Shown here piece after piece: positions 1 to 10,904 of a stretch of DNA of 64,000 nt. Position 1 is the first letter of the stretch. Each line of letters starts with the position of its first letter. The notes beneath the pieces were generated by a model that made no database searches, was not told where the DNA came from, and saw nothing but the letters and a program-made list of their open reading frames with translations. Origin of the DNA: Anthonomus grandis grandis (lineage: Eukaryota; Arthropoda; Insecta; Coleoptera; Curculionidae); NCBI RefSeq assembly GCF_022605725.1, contig NC_065550.1, positions 38,099,623 through 38,163,622 on the forward strand, written 5' to 3'. The translations under genes and the position numbers were made by a program.

Positions 1-1
1 C

Positions 2-253
2 AGAGTACCAGGTGCATGTCAGGCCGGTGTAAGCAATAAGATTGATCTTTCCTTCCAAAACAGTGAAGATAACTTCCTCAGTTCTAAACCTGGCTCCAAA
101 CAAGTTAAAGTCATGACACCTAAAGGTTCTAAAGCAACTGATAAGGAGGAGACACTTATTCAACTACAAAAGACCTGTCTACGAAAACAAATTGAAGCAG
201 CCGAAGCCCAAATTTCTGCTTCTCGAGCTCAACAATCTTCAGCCGAAGCTTAG
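2..253 (+). CDS. 3' end of an unassigned open frame (partial)
   Basis: An open frame runs in from the left edge and stops at TAG 251-253, giving about 83 residues. The C-terminal half is Glu/Gln/Ala-rich and looks helical (it ends QQSSAEA after a KQIEAAEAQISASRAQ stretch). Base composition is clearly less AT-rich than the DNA that follows. The style resembles the coiled-coil part of a gag-like or other retroelement protein, but I do not recognise a family. It could equally be the last exon of a host gene lying to the left. No domain motif supports a function. Confidence 0.4.
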   Translation, partial: RVPGACQAGVSNKIDLSFQNSEDNFLSSKPGSKQVKVMTPKGSKATDKEETLIQLQKTCLRKQIEAAEAQISASRAQQSSAEA

Positions 254-1021
254 GAACGGGCCACGATTATGGAGTTTCAAGAAATGATTTTTATTTGCAA
301 AATTCCTTGAATTAAACTATTTTTTTTATATAGTTTACATTTCAAGTCAATTTCCTTTTAAATTACTTCATTTAAATTTATTTTTTTGAAAATTAATCCA
401 AATTAAAATTGCCTAAGTTTTTTTTTTGGAAAATATTCTTAAATAAACGAACATTTCGCAAATCTCTTTTTACAAATAACTGAACGATTTCCTAAATAAA
501 AAATTGATTTATAAAAATTTCCGGATTTTTTGACAATTTTTTTTGATAAAATAACTGTCCAAAATAAGTGATTGTCTTTTTGAAAATTGTTCCAATTAAT
601 TTTTCCTTTAAACCAACAATTTTTTTGGCAATTCTCAATTTTCCCAAAATAATGTAAATGGCAATGCGCCCACAGGGACCAATTACCATTTACAGGCCCC
701 CCTGGGTGTTTCAAATAAACGAATTTTTCGCATATTAAACTCCCAAATAGCCCCACTCCCCAAGGAATCCATATTTATCGACTTTAGACTTTGTTATCGG
801 AATTTTAGTACTCGCCCTCTTAAAGTTTAAAATAATTTCGCACCTTACACGTTTGAAAATATTAAGGGATCGTTCGGAGTCCCGAAACACCTGGTTTCCA
901 CTGCTAAGTAATTTACAAAACGGCAGTTTCCCCGAGCGAAACTCTCATTATAAGGTGTATTTACTGTAAGCTGAATACGATTATCCCGAAAAGGCTCGTA
1001 AAACGTCTGTGTGGAAGAGAA
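254..1021. other. AT-rich DNA without a visible gene
   Basis: This stretch lies between the partial frame at the left edge and the 3' end of the minus-strand nine-exon gene. It is T/A-run rich. The minus-strand open frames here are low-complexity and have no coding character. I see nothing else. Confidence 0.5.
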
Positions 1022-1042
1022 CATTTTATTTTATTTATTATT
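1022..1042 (-). terminator. Candidate polyadenylation signals of the nine-exon gene
   Basis: On the minus strand, AATAAATAAAATAAAA follows about 50-70 bases after the stop codon at 1091-1093. Overlapping AATAAA hexamers at that distance are a reasonable poly(A) signal cluster. The run also looks like a simple repeat, so the assignment rests on position. Confidence 0.45.
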
Positions 1043-1090
1043 ATTATTATTAAGTCAAATTGTACAACAAACATTAATTTTAATACGTAA

Positions 1091-3809
1091 TTAGTACTTT
1101 AGAGCGACGTTTTCCAACTTGCTAAGCAACTCGCTGGTTTTTTTCGTGCAAATGTCGTCGATGCCCACGTTGGCACTGGAAATTTCGGTTTTGATTTCGG
1201 AAATCAAACGGTCCAGTTTCTGGTTGGTGCATGCGTAAATGTCGTTTTGAAATTCCACTAAAAAAATATTATAAATTATCATTAAATAATACATTACAAA
1301 ATGACAAATAGATTAAGTAGCGGGACGGTCATTAGCACTGGAGTATCTCGAGGCACAGTCCTGAGACCCTTATTTATTTTGAGAGTATATTAATTAGCGT
1401 TTTACAAAAATGGATAAGTAGCAATAAAATAAACCTAAAACTAAATTTATAGCATTTTCATTAACGGGTGCCGATCGACCCGGACAATCTGATATTAAAA
1501 TTCATGCCACAACCTGTAATTTATTAAATACTACTTGCACCTGTCCAAGTATACAGAAAACGAATAAAATTAAATATTTAGGTTTATATATTGATCAACA
1601 TGTTCGTTGGAATGAGCATGCTATCGAAAAGGCGAAAAAACTTCGAAAACTATATTACAAATTTTACCAGCTTCGAAACATTCTAAATAGGAAAATAATA
1701 AAAATAGTTTATAATGCCCTTATAGAGTCTATTTTAAGACACTGTTTACCAATTTAATGTTTTAAACCTAAGAGGATTATTTGTAAGTCTTTATTTCTAT
1801 ACAAAAAAATAATTTATAAATATTTTATTATAAATACACATGGGGCACTGCTATACAACAAGCTACCACAATGGTCAGGTAAGGATTAAAACTGGTTTAA
1901 TTTTGTTTTTTTTTTACAGGAAAGGAAAGCTGGCTGATCCTGTATAGTAACTACTAGCTGCAACTGATAACTTGCAATAGCCTTCTTTTAAATTAAAAAA
2001 AAAATAATTTTACAAGTATTTGTAAGTGTTTTTAACATATAACATTTACATTAAGCCTAGGTGGATAAAAAACACCTGTATGCATTAACATTCTAGAAAA
2101 AGGTGTTTCCATTTTTCCTGTTTTTAATAAACTTACTTAATTAACCTTAAACTATTGTAATAACTCGTACCCTCGACTTTATATTTATCCTTCTTCAAAA
2201 AACCATGTTAAAGACCTAGACTGTATAATAATAAAAAAAAACAAAAATTTGTTTTACCAACAGTTGTTTTTACCTATGTATCTACCTACAATCTACATAC
2301 AAGATATTTATTTATTTATTTATTACAAGTTCAGGTTGCGAACAGTACACAAGTACCAAAAAAGCATCCACTGTGTATATATAACAAACTTATGATAGGT
2401 TTACCAAACATTGTCTTAAATTTACATGTTACGTGTGTAGATACAATCAAAAAGAAAAGGGAAATTTAGATGAATACATCTAATGAGATTAAATAGAGCG
2501 TAAACTGTTACAAGTTCTGAATTAAATAAACAAAAATAAAATTATTCTATCTTTTTTAAAAAGTAGGTTTTTAATTGGCGTTTGTAGGATCCTATCGGCG
2601 TTCCAAAAATATCCGAATTCAGAAAATTGTAAAAATTAAAAACATTTTGAATTCTAGAAAGTGGAGAGTTCTGTCCTACGTTGGTTCGATAAAAATCAGC
2701 TGCAAACAAGTCTCGGTTTCTTGCATTTTGCCTTGGTATCCGTATATTAATGTGAGATAGAAGATAATGTAAATCGACGTGACAATTTACTATTTTATAA
2801 AGCGTAAAAAGATCTGTGATATTTCTTCTGTATTCAAGAGTTAAAAATTTAAATTTGGCTCGTATAATGGTATAATTATGGTTGTATATTGGCATATTGG
2901 TCTTAAATCCTAGATATTTTAGAAACCTATTTTGTACCCGCTCTAGGCGCGTAATGTCTACATTGTACTTCGGATTCCATATTACTGAGGCAAAAGAAAG
3001 TTTACTGAGGACAAAAGCATTATATAAGGAGATAATTGAATTTGGGTTTTTAAAATCCGTTGAATTTCTTTTTATGAAACCAGCCATCTTATTGGACTCG
3101 CATATCACTCGCTCAATGTGAGATTTAAAAGTCCATTTTTCATCCAGGATTACTCCCAGATCTCTAATCTGTACAACTCGTTTCAGATTACTGCTATTTA
3201 TAGAGTAAGGCGATATTATTTTGGTAATATTTTTTGTAAAAGATCATCTGCAAAAAGTAATATTTTACAGTGTTTAAAACATTTTTTTATTGAATTTATA
3301 TATATTATAAAAAACAACGGACCCAGGTGACTGCCTTCCACTCGGATTTATGGCCATCAATAGTTACTCTACTTTTTCTACCTGTATTATAGGAACAGGA
3401 TAATCTAATTATTGCAGAGAAGAAAGATCTATTAATCACCAGATCTAATACCCCTAGACTTATTTTCTGGGGTCACTTAAAACCTGTTGTGTTCAAAACA
3501 CAACCATCTTCACTCGATGATCTTCGGCAACGGATTATTACAGAATGTGCATCTGTTCCCAGAATGTGAGAAGTGAGTTTGAAAATAGATTGTACTTTTG
3601 TTTAGCCCAAAATGGAATGCTTTTAAGCATAGTCTTTTAGTTAATTATACAGGGTGTTCGGAAAAAGGAGGCCAATCCGCCGGCCACATATAGGGTGAAC
3701 AAAAATAATGCGACTTTCCTTATTATGCCATTTTTTAAATGGGCGCTCGGTATTCAATATACAGGGCGTCAAAATTCACAATTATTACCAAAATTTTGCC
3801 ACATTTTTT

Positions 3810-3908
<99 letters not shown>

Positions 3909-4133
3909 CAAAAAAATGTGGCAAAATTTTGGTAATAATTGTGAATTTTGACGCCCTGTATATTGAATACCGAGCGCCCATTTAAAAAATGGCATAATAA
4001 GGAAAGTCGCATTATTTTTGTTCACCCTATATGTGGCCGGCGGATTGGCCTCCTTTTTCCGAACACCCTGTATAATTAACTAAAAGACTATGCTTAAAAG
4101 CATTCCATTTTGGGCTAAACAAAAGTACAGTGA

Positions 4134-4185
<52 letters not shown>

Positions 4186-7100
4186 TCACTTATACACATA
4201 CACTTCTCACATTCTGGGAACAGATGCACATTCTGTAATAATCCGTTGCCGAAGATCATCGAGTGAAGATGGTTGTGTTTTGAACACAACAGGTTTTAAG
4301 TGACCCCAGAAAATAAGTCTAGGGGTATTAGATCTGGTGATCTCGCCGGCCATTCCATTGTACCTCTTGTCCCAATTCACCGATGTATAGTATCATGTAA
4401 AAATTGTTATTACATTCTTTGCTAAATTTTGATTTATTTTCGATTTCTTTTAGATTAGTGTTGGTTAGTGGAGTAATTAATGTCAGTACTATTTTTATTT
4501 ATTGAGTGTAATATATATTTTGAATTATGGAAAGTTTTTTATATAGAGCATTTTTAAAATTCTAGTTTTAGCCTCGTCCAGGTGCATCGCTCATAAATTT
4601 GACTGTAACTCAGAAAGTACCTAAGCCTTAAAAATGCTTAACATATCAAATTGTTCTCTATCGGTTGCTTTAATTTTAAGTGAAAACTTCATTAAAATCC
4701 CTTGAATAGTACTTGAGTTATCAAAGAAAGTATCTTATACAAAGTATTTTGCTATCCATGACGTTAACCATATTATGTATACCTTCTGTTTTTCCTGAAT
4801 CCAAATTCACTCTCTCTAAATAGCCTATTTTAACATTTTTCAAGAATTTTTGATATAATAAGAAGAAAAGAAATTTCTGCATCATCTGGAGTCGATCTGT
4901 TGAATAATAGTAGAACATAGATTCATGCTTTTATGTTTTTTTTTAGGTTATTTATTTCAGACAGAGGTCTGATTAAAGAATCAGTTACAATTATAACTGA
5001 GTCTTTAGAATTAATATTTTGTACAGAACATAGAATTAACAAAAAAAAAGTACTTATTATCCTAAATAAAAATAAATAAAAGCAATAAATAATTCTGTCT
5101 CTGTTTTTTAAATGAGGTTATGGTTCACAGTAATTTCCTCACCAGTAAAAAGAGTTTCTGGTAATGATTCTAGTTAGGGGAACGACACAATAATTTACTA
5201 CCAACATTCATAAATTGTTCACACTTGTCTTTTGCCATTTAGTTCCTACTTTTAGTAAAATCCTTATATAGCACTCATCAAGATTTTGATCATCCCTGTA
5301 GCCCCTGATAGATCTAAGTTTATCTTTTCTACTATAACCAAACTTGATGTTCTGAGTAACATAAAAAAAACTAAAATCCCAATATTCAATGAGCACAGAC
5401 AGTATACCTAATAAATTTTTATTATTATATATAATAAAATAATTATCAGTTTACGTAGTTGCCATTTGTCATAAAATTATAAACCCCTGTAAGTTGATTC
5501 ACTTGTTTTGCAATAATGTTATGTAAAATGTCAATGTTAAATAAAAATTGAGTTAAGCACCTTTTAATTCCCCAATAGCATTCTTCACAATTGCCTCCAC
5601 TTGCTGCCAAATATTTAGAGTTTTCTGATTTTTTCGTTGTTTTCCCGAAGTTTTTCCAAGTTTCTTTTTGGAATTCGGTTTGAAACTTTGAGATTGTAGT
5701 GGGCTACTGGTAGCGCGGGCAGTTGTTGCAGCCAAGTTTTCCTTTCGGTTCAAGTAAAGACGCACCAAATATTTCGTCATCTGAAATTTAATGATTAACT
5801 TGGTTTATAGTGTAGAAAGTGGGGCTTGGTTTTGTAATATACAGTGGTGGCCAACTAATTAGAAACGATTAAAAAAAAATACTTTATTCAATGTTTCAGT
5901 TCTTTAAAATAACTTAAAACCAACTTGTTGTAAAATTTTGATTGTTCATGACAACAGCAATATATAATTTATTTATAGACATTCCACTAAGAAATTTGTA
6001 AGGAATGCAGAATATAAACAAAATTTATAGATAACACAGTTGGCCATCTACTTAGAAACGACGAAAATAAACGCGCGTATAGTTCATTTCAAACCTTTGT
6101 ACTGGTAACAATTTGTGTTTTTTGTATCTACAAGCCTTGTCTTTGTGTCTTTCATAGTTTAATATGGGTAGAAAAAAAAATTGTCATGCGTAAAACGTCA
6201 ATGCGTAAAATAATTTTTACGCTAAGGGAAAGAGGTTGGACTTATATAGTAAAATAGCTGACCACCTAAAATGTTCAAAAAAATGGTTTTCTATGCACTC
6301 AAACACATAAAAGAACATAAAACGTACGAAAATATTCCACACAAGAGAAGATCTAAAAGAACCAGCCAACGAACTGATGAAACTGGCTAAAATGAATCCA
6401 TTTCTCATTAATCCATCCCATGCTTTAATATTTGGACGAGTATCCCGCAAGAAACCACTGCTAAAGAAGAAAAATCGCCAGGCTAGATTAAAATTCGCTA
6501 AGGACCATATTAATTGGACCATAAAAGAGTGGAAAAAAGTATTATGGTCTGATGAGACAAAAATAAATCGCATTGGTAGTGATGGTAGAATATTTGTGAG
6601 AAGACCAAGGGGTGCGGAAAATAATCCGAAGTATACAACCAGCACAGTCAAACATGGGGGTAGAAATATAAAATTATGGAGATGTTTTTCGTGGCGTGGT
6701 ATTGGTCCATTAGTGAAAATTGACGGTATTCTTGACCAAGAAAAATATAAAGATATTATGGAGAACCACATGTTGCCGTTTGCTGATGAAACTCTGTCGG
6801 TGTCTTGGGTTTTGCACCAAGACAATGATCCCAAGCACACGGCTGTAAAAAAATGGTTTGACGATAACTATGTTGATGTACTTGATTGGCCCTCATGTAG
6901 TCCGGATCTCAACTCCATTGAGAATCTTTGGAGAGACCTGAAAAAACTTTTAGAACATAAAAATATTAAAAACCTTAAAGATCTGGCGGAAGAAGCAGAG
7001 CAGGATTTGCTACAAAATATTGATTTATTTAGGGTTTAGAGCTGTTATTTTGTTTTTTTAAATTGATAATTCTTTGGTTTTTAATTAGTTGTCCAATTTA

Positions 7101-10100
7101 ATATTTGTATAAAAAATTAACTTTGTTTTAAAAGTATAATATATGTGAAGACAAATCCACTAAATTTATGGTAATATTAAAGGTAAATGTTAGTTATGAC
7201 AATGGGCGAGAAATTTAAGAATAAACAATTTTATTTACAAAAGATTTATGATTTTTATTAATTTATTCACACTGTTTCTAATTAGTTGGCCACCACTGTA
7301 TGTACATGTACATGTACGTGTTCGTAATTGTAATTTTATAATTTTTGAATGTACTAATTTTATAATTAAAAATTTTTATTTTAGTTTTAGTACATATACC
7401 TGTGAAAATACATTGTTGTGTGTTGTTTACGAATAAATAAATAAATAAATATAGTGGAAAATTAATTGCGTTGCAACTGCAACCAGTTTTGGCCGTTTTT
7501 TAAAAATGAAAACTCGTTTCATGCTAAAGAATTATGGAGGATCATCAAGAGTAATTTTTTTTGAAATTTACATTAATTTTTTTTTAAATTAATTTTAGAG
7601 ACATTGGTTGATTTAAGGATATACCACACCATTTGGTTATGGGTCATTTCTCAATTTAAAAAAAAATTCTGAAATATGTCTCAATTTTTTGAAAAAAATG
7701 ATTTATGAGTAATTTCTAAATTATTGGAAAAAACACATTTTTTCTCTGCGTGCACATTTTTCTGAAAAATCCTGCAATAGATGTGAAATGAAATAATTCG
7801 GAAAATCTGTGTATAAATTTTTAAATGTCTATGCCACTTGGTTAATGAGTTATGGGTATTTTTAGAAAACAAATTTTTTTCCAAAAATTTCTTTTTTATG
7901 TTTATACATTTTTAGAAAAAAACTTGAAATAGGGGTCCAGTAAAATAATTTGGACAATCTGTGTACAAATTTTCAAGTCCCTATGCCATTTTGTCAATGA
8001 GTTATTAGCCATTTCTCAATTCAAAAAAAAAAAAAAAAAAAAGAAATCACCAAAAAACTTATTTTTTACCTTGCCTGTACATTTTTGAAAAAAATCCAAA
8101 AATAGGTGTCCAATGAAATAATTCAGGCAATCTGTGCACAAATTTTCAAATCTATGTTTCATTTGGTTAATGAGTTATGGGTCATTTCTCAATTTTTAGA
8201 AAACAAATTTTTTTTCAAAAAAACTTATTTTTTCACTGTCTATACATTCTTAGAAAAATTCATTGAAATATGCATTCAATGAAATAGTTCAAACAATCTG
8301 TGTACAAATTTTCAAATCTCTATGTCATTTGGTTAATGAGTTATAAGCCATTTCTCACTTAAAAAAAAAGAAATTTCTCAATTTTTAGAAAACAATTTTT
8401 TTCCAAAGAACTCATTTTTTCACGGTCTGTACATTTTTAGACAATATTCTGGAATAGGTGTCCAATAAAATAATTTAGGCAATCTGTATACAAATTTTCA
8501 AGTTTCATGTCATTTCATTAATCAGTTATGAGCCATTTCTACGTACAACTAAATGTTAAAAAAAAGTTATATTAATTACGATATTTCACTTTTGAGGTCC
8601 CTACCGATTTCATACGAAATTCAAGGAACACATTAGACATAAAAGACACATTTAATTAATATAGAAAAAAAATTATATATGCTTTTAAACAATTTTAATT
8701 TGAACTTTTTTAAGTTTAATTTAGCCCTAATAGGCTTAAAACATCTCATTTTATATATTTTTTTTGTTTGTTTATATAATTTTAATATATAGTAACTAGT
8801 CTCCGTCCGATTCTACTTATTTTAACATAATTTCCACCCTTGAATAATCGTATTATATCACTGTGTTGTTGCTCCTTTCTTTCGTTCTTTTTATTAGTGA
8901 ATACACAAGTGGATCTGATGATGCCTAATATGGGCGAAACAAATGTAATCCTTTGACCTTAATTTAATAAATTTGAGACCTGTGACTTTATTTTATTTTA
9001 TTTAATGTAAGCCAGTCTCTTTGAGAAAAGAAGAACTATTTCTTGAAATCTCATTTTAACTGACATTTTCTCAAGACCAAAAAAAAAACTTATTTTTCCA
9101 AATTCTAGGCTATAATAACTTCCTAGAATGAGGATTTCCACCTCAAAAAATCACTTTTTCACTCCAAAACACACCCTCTTACCTCATACAACTCCTGGTT
9201 TTGTAACACCTGCGAACGTCCCACAGCACCGTTCAAATTCTCAATATAAGAATCGTAGTCGTCGTCGATGTACTCCTCGCCGATCAAAATTAAATTGTAA
9301 TCGTTGATCCCGAACAGGTCCCGACTTTTCACCCCTTTATCCCGTTTCTCCGATTCGCAAGTGATATCGTAGTACTTCTTACTTCTGGCACTATTGGTGA
9401 GGTCTTTGGTTTTCGTCTCTAATAACTCGGACAAATCCTTCAGTTTTGATTGCGGAGTGGAGTAAATTGAATCTTTTAGGGGTTTTAGTTCAGTGGTTTT
9501 CTCATCGTCGGTGATGTTTAGGTCCTTCGGTTTCTGTTGCTCACTAGGACTAAGATTTTTGTTGTTTTTTTTTTTGAATATAAATTAAATGGTTGTTACT
9601 CACTTTTGGCTCCTTCCCTCTTCGTCGATCTTCGGTAAGATGGTGTAGCTGACATTCAAAGGGTTTAGCGATTCATTCTCCAATGAATCTTGTTCGATGC
9701 TTTCGTTTGTTAAGTTGTTTCTGTCTTGCTTTACACTCGGTTTTTGACGACTTGAATGTTCCGAGTTAGTCTCTTGTTTGGCATAGCAATTGTGGACGGA
9801 CCTTTGTCTATTCATAAAGGAAAATGCCTAAAAATTAAATTATTTTCGTGGATTTATATATGTATTTCACTTTTTTTTATTTACCTGTGTTTCCGTAGCA
9901 TTCTTCTTAAATCGAGGAATCGATGATTGGCCACTTGAGAACTTTCTTTGAGGACTTTGAATGTTCTCTTTGTTTTCAGTGTACGAGAGGCTTAGCCTGG
10001 GTCTGAGGGAACGACGAGAATCCTTAAAATAATAGAAAAGGGTTTTTCAACCATTGAAATTAAATTATTTTTAATGGAGCACCACTATAAGAAAATTGTT

Positions 10101-10775
10101 GGGTCAAATGATCTATTTTGGTAAAGAAATGAAACTTTTACATAAATTCTATATAAAATTCTTAGGAATTTAATGGGTCACAACCCCACTTTGGACAAAT
10201 CGTTTTGGAGATATAAACAGTTCAAAGTGGTCACTTTCTTTGATATTTTCATTCTTTAAACAGACATTTTATCCTGTTAAACATTTAATATAAACTATTT
10301 ACCTTTTCCTTATTAGATGTTTCAGGACAAATAAAACTTGGATTCAAGGATAACCGTCTGGAACCAGCTTGGTTACTCTTAAACAAAAATAACAAATTAA
10401 AAAAAGAACAAACTGAAAAAGCTTTTATATACCTGATTATTGCATCTCTGATGGCATTTGCCGCTGTACCTGCTACAAATGGGACCACAACCACAATTGT
10501 CATCGCATTTTTGTGAACCAACCAATGGGTGTCTCTAAAAAAGAAATTCAATGAAAATTCCATGACTTAGGATCAATTAGACCACAGGAATACCGTCCAA
10601 GAAGTGCCGTGTCTAACAGCATTGTCATTAAGCGTTTTTGAAATTGTATAGGCTGTAGGAGAGGGACTGACTAAAAAAAGGAAATTTTTAGCACTAAAAA
10701 TCCCTATGTAATGGAACAATTGAATAAATTACCCACAACGTTTTCGGGAAACCTGGACGACAAGGAAAAAGACAT
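1091..10775 (-). CDS. Nine-exon gene, unrecognised 470-residue KEN-box protein
   Basis: Coding exons (high to low coordinate) are 10775-10733, 10670-10594, 10534-10433, 10377-10303, 10022-9885, 9827-9604, 9549-9183, 5780-5561 and 1257-1091. Every junction has GT-AG borders with matching phase, and the sum is 1413 nt (470 aa plus stop). Residues 41-74 form a Cys-rich module (Cys50, 54, 56, 60, 67, 71). Residues 100-119 are basic and carry two RxxL matches and KEN (117-119). The middle is Ser/Asn/Gln/Lys-rich and probably disordered, with STPQSK as a possible CDK site. The C-terminus (LDRLISEIKTEISS and SELLSKLENVALKY) looks helical, possibly coiled coil. KEN/RxxL elements suggest a protein degraded through the APC/C, perhaps a mitotic or meiotic factor; that is inference. 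I do not recognise the family. The long introns (3.4 and 4.3 kb) hold the mobile elements described separately. Confidence 0.78.
1310..1990 (+). pseudogene. Degraded LINE reverse-transcriptase fragment
   Basis: The plus strand shows remnants of a non-LTR reverse transcriptase. A GVSRGTVLRPLFI stretch near 1340-1380 matches the GVPQGSVLGPLLF motif. A later stretch near 1570-1740 reads IKYLGLYIDQHVRWNEHA, the usual post-catalytic motif of jockey/CR1-like elements. The FADD box between them is missing and stops interrupt the frame. It is a dead, 5'-truncated and internally deleted copy inside the last intron of the nine-exon gene. Confidence 0.75.
2305..3434 (-). pseudogene. 5'-truncated LINE reverse transcriptase (jockey-like)
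   Basis: Read on the minus strand from 3434: a segment like RKSRVTIDGHKSEWKAV, then GSHLGPLFFIIYINS (about 3340-3290), the catalytic ILLFADDL (about 3265-3240), RDLGVILDEKWTFKSHIERV (about 3165-3110), then a continuous C-terminal frame 3108-2542 with LYNAFVLSKLSFASVIWNP and LERVQNRFLKYLGF. The order is that of jockey-clade non-LTR elements. Small frameshifts break the region above 3108. The 3' side ends in an (AATA)n-like tail at about 2305-2327. The 5' truncation point at about 3434 abuts the palindromic element exactly. The copy lacks the endonuclease and N-terminal half and is not functional. Confidence 0.85.
3435..4395. mobile_element. Palindromic transposase-derived element with (TA)n centre
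   Basis: Bases 3435-3815 and 3905-4345 are long, nearly perfect inverted copies around a (TA)n core at about 3813-3905. The right arm has an extra (TA)n insertion at 4137-4182. Both arms hold a mariner-type transposase tail: WPARSPDLIPLD (right arm only, minus strand, about 4375-4340), then WGHLKPVVFKTQPSS and DDLRQRIITECASVPRM. This is followed by TACAGGGTGTTCGGAAAAAGG, which resembles a terminal repeat. The structure is a head-to-head duplication of one transposon end. It could fold into a very long hairpin if transcribed. Confidence 0.8.
4396..5560. other. Intron sequence without a visible element
   Basis: This is the remainder of the 4.3-kb last intron of the nine-exon gene, up to its donor at 5560. 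AT-rich; open frames here are short and not codon-like. I see no recognisable element. Confidence 0.5.
5842..6062. repeat. Left end: outer and inner transposase-site copies
   Basis: The outer site (5842-5868) contains TTGGCCA-like sequence followed by TAATTAGAAACGA. The inner site (6037-6062) reads CAGTTGGCCATCTACTTAGA and then AACGA, in the same orientation. Together they form the left half of an IR/DR arrangement as in Tc3-, Bari- or Sleeping Beauty-type elements. Confidence 0.8.
6164..7039 (+). pseudogene. Frameshifted Tc1/mariner transposase
   Basis: The likely original start is ATG 6164 (MGRKK). The helix-turn-helix region is readable at 6249-6322 in another frame (SKIADHLKCSKKMVFYALKH), so at least two frameshifts separate it from the start and from the catalytic part. 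The catalytic part is one open frame, 6377-7039 (stop TAG). It shows VLWSDETKI (first Asp), HQDNDPKHTA (second Asp) and SPDLNSIENLW (Glu). The second Asp and Glu are separated by 32 residues, two fewer than the 34 usual for Tc1-type enzymes. The enzyme would cut and rejoin the element ends; this copy cannot make the full protein without frameshift correction. Confidence 0.9.
7078..7298. repeat. Right end: inner and outer transposase-site copies
   Basis: The outer inverted repeat is at 7272-7298. A degenerate inner copy lies at about 7078-7097 (TTTTTAATTAGTTGTCC on the plus strand), inverted relative to the left-end sites. It mirrors the spacing at the left end. Confidence 0.7.
7600..8545 (+). 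repeat. Tandem array, about 170-bp unit, in an intron
   Basis: The phrase TTAATGAGTTATGGGTCATT and its variants recurs near 7635, 7843, 7996, 8168, 8333 and 8518, that is every 150-185 bp. Between them recur TTTTTTCACTGTCTGTACATTTTTAG-like and AATGAAATAATTCAGGCAATCTGTG-like segments. There are five to six diverged units, unrelated to the TGCCTGGAA family. It lies in the same intron as the mariner element. Confidence 0.85.
8911..8951 (+). ncRNA. Hammerhead-ribozyme-like motif, copy 1
   Basis: In RNA terms: helix I 5' strand GGAU (8911-8914), core CUGAUGA (8915-8921), one extra U, helix II GCC/GGC (8923-8925 with 8933-8935), core GAAA (8936-8939), a two-base-pair helix III CA/UG (8940-8941 with 8944-8945), then UA (8946-8947) and helix I 3' strand AUCC (8948-8951). 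The A15.1-U16.1 and C15.2-G16.2 positions of the hammerhead consensus are satisfied, and cleavage would follow GUA. Helix III is minimal, as in retroelement-borne hammerheads. A short tail (TTAATAAATTTGAGACCTG) resembles the flank of the copies near 23.8 kb. Activity is untested. Confidence 0.68.
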
Positions 10776-10904
10776 TTTCAGTGATATTTTAATACACATA
10801 GACATTCACACAAAAATATACTGGTAACAATACTGCTGAAATATGTACATACATAAAAACACACAGATGTTTTTGGTGCAAATACCTTTACGTTTACCAG
10901 GGAC

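Larger units (their letters stand above)
5842..7298 (+). mobile_element. Tc1/mariner transposon with both ends and TA duplication
   Basis: The element starts CAGTGGTGGCCAACTAATTA at 5842 and ends with the inverse (TAATTAGTTGGCCACCACTG) at 7298. TA dinucleotides flank it at 5840-5841 and 7299-7300, as expected of Tc1/mariner insertion. Its length is 1457 bp. Each terminal repeat has a second, inner copy about 195 bp inside. It lies in the 3.4-kb intron of the nine-exon gene, transposase antisense to that gene. The well-preserved ends suggest a fairly recent insertion, but the transposase frame is broken. Confidence 0.93.

Noticed and set aside
439..756. 105-codon minus-strand open frame near the left end
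   Set aside because: No domain, AT-run driven composition, and no continuity with neighbouring exons.
3695..4012. Overlapping open frames on both strands rich in Tyr-Ile
   Set aside because: They are translations of the (TA)n centre of the palindrome.
6217..6840. 207-codon open frame on the minus strand
   Set aside because: It lies antisense to the transposase; the plus strand carries the recognisable catalytic motifs.
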